Source: JAISGQ01 sp045534445
GTDB taxonomy: Bacteria; Bacillota; Clostridia; Oscillospirales; Acutalibacteraceae
Direction of reading: 5' to 3'
Assembly: GCA_045534445.1 (NCBI GenBank)
Contig: JAZSJQ010000057.1
Span: 1-64,000, forward strand
Length of the DNA stretch: 64,000 bases
In this document: piece by piece, positions 58,979-64,000 of the stretch
How the letters are laid out: each line of letters starts with the position of its first letter
How positions within the stretch are numbered: the first letter of the stretch is position 1
Notes under the pieces: generated by a model
What the model was told of the DNA's origin: nothing
The model's database searches: none
The model's input: only the letters and a program-made list of their open reading frames with translations
Made by a program: the position numbers and the translations under genes

Positions 58979-60211
58979 ATGGACGCAGTCTTTATAGCTG
59001 ATTCAATAGAGAAGCTTCATACTCCCGAACAAACTCTGATCGTCGGCATTGACGGGCTTGGCGGTGCAGGAAAAAGCACTGTTTCAAAAGAGATCATAGC
59101 TGTTCTTCGCAGTAAGGGGTACGATGTCGCTCTTCTGCACATTGACGATTTCATTCACCCGAAATCTATACGTTATAATAACGATTTCGCCCCTTGGGAG
59201 TGCTATTATAATCTCCAGTGGAGGTATGATTATCTGATAAATGAGGTTATTGGTGCTTTAAAATCAGGCGAGTCGCTCTGCAAAAGCATTGAGCTTTATG
59301 ATAAAGACAATGACACATATCTCAATCAGAGCATTTGTCTTAAAAATGGCGGCATACTGATTATAGAGGGGATTTTTCTTCAGAGAAGCGAGCTTTCAGA
59401 TATTTTCGACTATATGATATATATCGATGTTCCCGAAAAAACGAGGCTTAAAAGAGTGCTGTCAAGGGACGGGTATATAGGAGACAGTGAGCAGATAAAG
59501 GAAAAGTACGAAAGCAGATATTTCCCTGCTGAGCGTTATTACGTCAAGACCTGTTCACCTGCCGAAAATGCAGATTATACCGCAAAGAGTGTTAAATGGC
59601 TGTTTTTTGACTTGGGCGGTACTGTTTATGATGAAAGTCTTTCCGACAGGCAGAGAATAGAAGGGTTACTTGAAAAAGCATCTTCGGAAATTACTGCCGA
59701 CAAGTTTTATGAGCATATGAAGGTTTCTGCAATGACTTTTGCAGAATCCCCCTTCTCCGAAGCACGAAATTATTTCGGTATTGCGAAAAATGTACCCTAT
59801 TCAAATGAGAAGGAATTTCTTTACCCTCATGCTGTTGATGTAATTAAGGTTCTATCGGAAAAGTACAGTCTTGCCGTTCTTGCAAATCAGCCTGTCAATA
59901 CTATGGACAGACTTAAAATGGACGGGCTTTATGGTTGTTTCAAAATAATCCTTCTCTCAGAGTACGAGAATATGTTTAAGCCTGATATCGGCTTTTTTGA
60001 ATATGCACTCAGGAAAGCTGGCTGTGAACCTTCTGAAGCTGTTATGATAGGCGACAGGCTTGATAATGACGTTTATCCTGCCAAGAAACTCGGTATGATT
60101 ACTGTCAGAATAAAGCAGGGGCTTTTTTCGGTGCAGGAGGCTGCAAGCGAAAAATATACGCCTGATTACGAGGTCGATAGTCTTGCCGAGCTGCTCGAAT
60201 TGGAACTATAG
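58979..60211 (+). CDS. Uridine kinase-like domain fused to a HAD phosphatase domain
   Basis: This 410-residue protein joins two domains. Residues about 1-205 are a P-loop uridine/phosphoribulokinase-like kinase (Walker A GIDGLGGAGKST, lid-side HIDDFIHPK, GGILIIEGIFL). Residues about 206-410 are a HAD-family hydrolase (motif I FFDLGGTVYDE, LAVLANQPV, motif III/IV IGDRLDNDVYPAKKLGM). The first domain would phosphorylate and the second dephosphorylate, so the pair may act on related nucleosides or sugars. No frameshift is seen. The ATG at 58979 has GGAGG. Confidence 0.87.
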   Translation: MDAVFIADSIEKLHTPEQTLIVGIDGLGGAGKSTVSKEIIAVLRSKGYDVALLHIDDFIHPKSIRYNNDFAPWECYYNLQWRYDYLINEVIGALKSGESLCKSIELYDKDNDTYLNQSICLKNGGILIIEGIFLQRSELSDIFDYMIYIDVPEKTRLKRVLSRDGYIGDSEQIKEKYESRYFPAERYYVKTCSPAENADYTAKSVKWLFFDLGGTVYDESLSDRQRIEGLLEKASSEITADKFYEHMKVSAMTFAESPFSEARNYFGIAKNVPYSNEKEFLYPHAVDVIKVLSEKYSLAVLANQPVNTMDRLKMDGLYGCFKIILLSEYENMFKPDIGFFEYALRKAGCEPSEAVMIGDRLDNDVYPAKKLGMITVRIKQGLFSVQEAASEKYTPDYEVDSLAELLELEL

Positions 60212-60225
60212 CATATAATATGAAG

Positions 60226-60257
60226 AAATGCAGACAGCCATACGGCTGTCTGCATTT
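60226..60257 (+). terminator. Terminator of the kinase-HAD fusion gene
   Basis: A perfect 14-bp stem (AAATGCAGACAGCC with 60244-60257) and 4-base loop. Confidence 0.8.
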
Positions 60258-60276
60258 GACACCTAATCAGTCACCG

Positions 60277-60324
60277 AAGTTCGCCTTCAGCGAACTTGCC
60301 GACAGCTTCCCTTTAAGGGGAAGC
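60277..60324. repeat. Double-hairpin intergenic repeat (copy 3), enters the 3' end of bioY
   Basis: AAGTTCGC (60277-60284) with GCGAACTT (60290-60297), then GCCGACA, then GCTTCCCTT (60305-60313) with AAGGGGAAGC (60315-60324). The right hairpin supplies the last three bioY codons and the stop. Confidence 0.65.
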
Positions 60325-60867
60325 CTTTTTTATTACAGTCAATATTCGCTTTGCAATAGCAGACGCAGGCAATAACAGCACAAGGTCTATAGGCAGTGCA
60401 ACAAGCATTGTAAGCCTCAATGCATCGAGTATTTCTGCGTCCGTGGCGTTTATATACAGCTTCATTATAAGGCAGAAGTACGCAAGTCCCACTGCATAAA
60501 TGCAGGCAAGACCTGTTATACCCGAAAAATACAAATAACCTGCGGAGGGTGTTTTCCTTCGGTGGGCAACGAAACCTGCAACAAAGGCACATAAAATAAA
60601 GCCGATTATGTATCCGAAGCCGGGTTTAAGGACATACATAAGTCCTCCTCCCTGCGCAAAAACAGGAAGTCCCGCAAGTCCCATCAGCATATACGTCAGC
60701 GCACTTGCCGCACCGCCCCTTGCGCCCAGCACCTGCCCTGCAAGCACCACGAAAAGTGATTGCAGGGTTATGGGTACAACAAGATCAATTTTTATGAATG
60801 CGCCTACTGCTATAAGCGCTGTAAACAAGCCGCACAGGACTATCTGAGCAGTTCTGTTATTCCGCAT
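60313..60867 (-). CDS. bioY: BioY family biotin transporter substrate-binding subunit
   Basis: This 184-residue membrane protein has six helices and the BioY patterns LQSLFVVLAGQVLGARGGAAS and YMLMGLAGLPVFAQGGG. BioY is the S-component of ECF-type biotin uptake; it can work alone or with EcfAA'T proteins, which are not in the window. Its ATG overlaps the stop region of the helicase gene by 11 bases, so it is translated behind that gene. Its last codons lie in a dispersed repeat. Confidence 0.93.
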   Translation of the reverse strand: MRNNRTAQIVLCGLFTALIAVGAFIKIDLVVPITLQSLFVVLAGQVLGARGGAASALTYMLMGLAGLPVFAQGGGLMYVLKPGFGYIIGFILCAFVAGFVAHRRKTPSAGYLYFSGITGLACIYAVGLAYFCLIMKLYINATDAEILDALRLTMLVALPIDLVLLLPASAIAKRILTVIKKASP

Positions 60868-63800
60868 CGGCTGTGTCCGTCTCTTCGATTACAAGCTCTT
60901 CAGAGGGAGCGCTCCACTGCTCACGAAGCTCAGCGGCACACTGACATACTCTTTCGATAAGAGCATTATCAGCTGTTTTATCGCCCTTACCGGGCTTTAA
61001 TCCAAGTTCTTTTATGCGAGCAACAAGTGCCTTTGCGGCATTCTCCTTATCCTGATAATATGCGGATGCACGCACGCGGATAAACTTCCAGCCAAGACGC
61101 TCAAGAACCGACTGGCGGCTCATTGCAACGCTTATTTCTTCATCGGTCATTGCAGTCTCTCCGTCGCACTCAATGGCAACTCTCTTTCCGCCGCCTGTGC
61201 ATATCATAGGCACGATATATGTTCCAACCTTTTCACGGAAAGCTACCTCGAAGCCCTCGTTTATAAGGGCATTGCTCAGCTCTTTTTCCATGGAGGACAC
61301 CGCTGTGGGAGTAACCTTTTCAAGCGCCTTGGCGGTTGCCTCCGGGTCTATTGCATGAGAGATAAGCTTGAGTCTTATATCGTCACCCTTCAAATCTACA
61401 TTGGGATCAAGGGAATGAACGACCCAGAGCTGATCCTTTGCTCGGCTTGCGGCAACGTTGTAACGCTTTGCGTAAACATCGTTGTAGCCCTCTCTTCTGG
61501 TCTGCAGGCTGGTTCCGTCACCCTTGCCCGCATCAACAAGGGAAATGAAGATAACATCTCTCTCATCGCCCTGGAAATACGCAGGGTTGCCGCAGAGTAT
61601 CTGACGTTCTCTGTACTGGCTTTCGGTTATTCTTTCGCGGAGCATTCTGTCTATCAGAACGCCCTGTTCATCTCCTATCATGGTGATGACACCGAATGTA
61701 AGTCCCTTGTATTCTTTCTGCTTCATACAGGCGCAGATGAGAGAAACTACGGCATTGGCTTCATTCTTATTTGTCTTCTTGCCGCTGGGTGCGCCGTCCT
61801 GCACTCTGTATTCGACCATCGCAGGCTTTACGGTTATACTGCCCGAATCGCGCAAGGGACAGATAAGTCCGTTATATGTATGGAAATTCGAGAAGTTGAT
61901 TATATCTGTAGCGCATCTGAAATGCTCACGAAGGGTTATAGGCTCGTAGTTTGCCTTTCCGAGATCATAGATTGACACAAGTTCGTCGTACATGGAGGCA
62001 TTCTTTACGCCTGTTAAGAACTCTGCGTGGAGCTTCTGGGAGGTCTCAAGGTCCATTCCGACAGGAGTAGGGCTGACCTGCTTGTCATCGCCGACAACTA
62101 TTACCTTCTTTGCAATGTACAGTCCGATAAGTCCGCTTAAATCCGCCTGGCTTGCTTCGTCTATGATGAGAACATCGAATTTCTCATCACCCGGCTCAAA
62201 ATATTCTGCGACGGAAGGAAGGGGCATGATCCATACGGGAACGCTTCTGCGGCAGGCTTTCATTGCACGGCGAAGCTCACCCGATGCAAGAAGCTGCTCT
62301 GCCCTCTTGCCCGTTCCCTTGCCCACTCTCTTGACTAAGGTTGCCCATGTGGCAAGGGCAGATTTGCGGTTGGGATCGCGCATGGTGCGAAGCTCTGCGC
62401 TCCATGCTCTGCGTGTAATAAGCTCTCTTGTAACTGTGGAGTAGCTCTTTGTAAGCTCTGAAATGCGCTCCTGAATGGATTCAATATCCTTGCCGAGTCT
62501 TGTTTCAAGCTCACCGCGGAGCTGTGCGCGTATCCAATGGATCTTATAGTCTGAGGGCAGACTGCTCTCTCCGTTAAATCCGCGTCTTCCAGCTATTTCC
62601 TGTGCCCAAAGAGGACATATTTCCGAAAGCTTTACGATAAGTTCACAGCGTGTTCTATAGGCGTTTCTCTTTGCGCAGACTCGCTCATAGCTGTGGAGTG
62701 CTTCATTATATGCATCAGCATCTCTGTTTTCAATAGCTACGCGCATGGCAGTTATCATGGGCGCAAAGTCACGCTCATAAGGCACCAGCGTATTGGCAGC
62801 ATTTCGGAGGGTCTCAAGACAATCAGATCTGTCTCCTCTGGTAAATTCAAGCTGTACATAGCTGAGAAGGTCGGTCTTCAGTGCATAGAATATGGATTCG
62901 ACCTCTCCAAGCATACGGGTCTGCAAGGGAATGGTCTCGAAGTAGCGAGCAAAATCAAATCCAAGCTCCTCAAGCTTATTCTGTATTACCTGCCATGAGT
63001 TTGCGTACCATGTAAGCCAATCAGTAACACTTGACCAAATCTTCTGTGCCGTCTCTTCAGGACGTGCAGAAGATGATATATCAGGACCGCCTGCGCTTCT
63101 TACTGCCTTTTCCCATCGATTAAGAAGCTTCTTTTTGCCCAGCAGGTATGCGTGATATCTGCTGAGTATCTCAACCTCGGAACGGGTATCAGGCTTTTCG
63201 CCGTTTATGACACAGCGCTCAAGCACGGGCTTCCATTTGGGATTGAGCATTATTTTAAGCCAGTTTATCTTTTCGCCATCTATATCCTCCAGCATATCTG
63301 CGAAAACAGGAGTAATTTCGGGAATTATCAGATCATCGGGTATCTGCGGGTCGGTGTCGATTATATCTCCACGAAGCTCAGCATACAATTTGTTGAGCTC
63401 GGGAAGCTGACCGTCAATGGACGCAAATACGCCTGTGATACCGCCTTCTGCAATTCCTGCCTGTGCAAGGGAAAGCTGCCAGCTTTCAGCTCTTGACATT
63501 CTGTCGGCTTCTATTTTTATGCTCTTATAGACTTCTCCGACCTGTGCGGTGTCTCTGCTTCCGTTGTCCTTCCAGTAACCTACTCCCTCTGTCTTTATGC
63601 TCTCGCCTGTACCCTCTGCGACCTCGCAGCATGCCTTGAAGCGCATTGAATCAAGCAGGACAGATGCATCGGGGGCTCCGATAGTAAGTATTTTTTCATC
63701 GTTTTCTGTAAGAGCGGCATTGGAAGAATAAAGAGTTTTAAGCTCGTCCTCACTAAGGGGCAGAGGCGTTCCAAGTCCTACGCTGTCGGGAATGAAAGCC

Positions 63801-64000
63801 TCCTCCTGCAGGTCACAGATAAGTTCTGCTGCCTGCTTGGGAGTATAATACTTGCCGTCAACTTCAATCTCCTCGTATTCCTTTCTTACAAGGTTCACAA
63901 GGCTTGAACGGGCGTTGATAAGATCAGCTATAACGCGTCTTCTTTCCTGTTCATAACGGTCTGCCTCTTCATCAAGGGTCTCTGCATTATAGGCAGACAT
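60857..64000 (-). CDS. Large SF1-type helicase with C-terminal endonuclease-like domain (N-terminus outside the window)
   Basis: The visible 1047 residues are the C-terminal part of a longer protein. SF1 helicase motifs include FDVLIIDEASQADLSGLIG (Walker B), VVGDDKQVSP (motif III), LREHFRC (motif IV), GDERDVIFISLV and RYNVAASRAKDQLWVVHS (motifs V-VI). The Walker A motif is not in this part, so it lies beyond base 64000. The last 100 residues (RVAIECDGETAMT, SVLERLGWKFIRVRAS) form a DUF559/MTES_1575-like endonuclease domain. Such proteins occur in bacterial defence or DNA repair; no function is proven. It overlaps bioY by 11 bases. Confidence 0.85.
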   Translation of the reverse strand: MSAYNAETLDEEADRYEQERRRVIADLINARSSLVNLVRKEYEEIEVDGKYYTPKQAAELICDLQEEAFIPDSVGLGTPLPLSEDELKTLYSSNAALTENDEKILTIGAPDASVLLDSMRFKACCEVAEGTGESIKTEGVGYWKDNGSRDTAQVGEVYKSIKIEADRMSRAESWQLSLAQAGIAEGGITGVFASIDGQLPELNKLYAELRGDIIDTDPQIPDDLIIPEITPVFADMLEDIDGEKINWLKIMLNPKWKPVLERCVINGEKPDTRSEVEILSRYHAYLLGKKKLLNRWEKAVRSAGGPDISSSARPEETAQKIWSSVTDWLTWYANSWQVIQNKLEELGFDFARYFETIPLQTRMLGEVESIFYALKTDLLSYVQLEFTRGDRSDCLETLRNAANTLVPYERDFAPMITAMRVAIENRDADAYNEALHSYERVCAKRNAYRTRCELIVKLSEICPLWAQEIAGRRGFNGESSLPSDYKIHWIRAQLRGELETRLGKDIESIQERISELTKSYSTVTRELITRRAWSAELRTMRDPNRKSALATWATLVKRVGKGTGKRAEQLLASGELRRAMKACRRSVPVWIMPLPSVAEYFEPGDEKFDVLIIDEASQADLSGLIGLYIAKKVIVVGDDKQVSPTPVGMDLETSQKLHAEFLTGVKNASMYDELVSIYDLGKANYEPITLREHFRCATDIINFSNFHTYNGLICPLRDSGSITVKPAMVEYRVQDGAPSGKKTNKNEANAVVSLICACMKQKEYKGLTFGVITMIGDEQGVLIDRMLRERITESQYRERQILCGNPAYFQGDERDVIFISLVDAGKGDGTSLQTRREGYNDVYAKRYNVAASRAKDQLWVVHSLDPNVDLKGDDIRLKLISHAIDPEATAKALEKVTPTAVSSMEKELSNALINEGFEVAFREKVGTYIVPMICTGGGKRVAIECDGETAMTDEEISVAMSRQSVLERLGWKFIRVRASAYYQDKENAAKALVARIKELGLKPGKGDKTADNALIERVCQCAAELREQWSAPSEELVIEETDTADAE

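Noticed and set aside
60857..60867. Frameshift merging helicase and bioY
   Set aside because: Both proteins end and begin properly; the 11-base overlap is normal translational coupling.

Overview
The window looks like chromosomal DNA of a gut-type anaerobic clostridium, most likely Ruminococcus or another Oscillospiraceae. I infer this from AGGAGG-type ribosome sites, many TTGACA/TATAAT promoters, a ferredoxin- and flavin-linked NuoEF-type redox operon, FtsX/MacB-type ABC exporters with their own regulators, and small dispersed double-hairpin repeats. No rRNA, CRISPR array or phage structural gene is present. The genus is an inference; I could run no search.

Region 1 (1-10.9 kb) is a Tn7/Tn5053-like transposon: a repeat-rich end (about 160-375), then TnsA-like, TnsB-like, TnsC-like and TniQ/TnsD-like genes and a serine resolvase. 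All five overlap by a few bases and end at a strong terminator. Behind them, on the other strand, sit a pair of DUF262 proteins (one also with a DUF1524/HNH nuclease domain) and an unknown 219-residue protein. This is probably an anti-phage cargo. The far end of the element is not resolved.

Region 2 (10.9-21.2 kb) is a Ser/Thr phosphorylation island on the minus strand: a PP2C phosphatase, an unknown protein, a soluble kinase, and a membrane kinase with a BspA-like leucine-rich ectodomain. It is flanked by three exported proteins: a peptidoglycan-binding lipoprotein, an L,D-transpeptidase with two SH3 domains, and a second lipoprotein. Those three genes share a 16-base element, ATCCGGTAGATRAAAA, always 29 bases from the -10 hexamer, which suggests one dedicated activator.

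Region 3 (21.2-36 kb) is mixed: a methyltransferase, a HAD phosphatase, an XRE regulator with an ABC exporter, a TetR/FMN-reductase pair with clear operators, an ArsR/C_GCAxxG_C_C pair with a clear operator, an amino-acid ABC importer, glycogen branching enzyme, an amidohydrolase and a DUF3737 protein.

Region 4 (36-44 kb) holds the most interesting locus: an 822-residue protein built as RyR domain, SLOG-like nucleotide-sensor fold, coiled coil and four membrane helices, followed by a free-standing 95-residue RyR protein. It looks like a ligand-gated membrane effector. Next comes a NuoE/NuoF/GltD-like operon, probably an electron-bifurcating transhydrogenase of the Stn type, then an S51-type peptidase.

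Region 5 (44.2-64 kb) has a MalY/PatB-like lyase, a polysaccharide deacetylase, a HExxH protein, a lipoprotein, a five-gene ABC/two-component operon, a YczE-like membrane protein, a radical SAM protein, an ABC exporter, an AAC(3)-family acetyltransferase, tRNA-Thr (with an odd anticodon stem) and tRNA-Tyr, a MerR-like regulator, a uridine kinase-HAD fusion, bioY, and the C-terminal part of a large SF1 helicase with an endonuclease-like tail that runs off the window.
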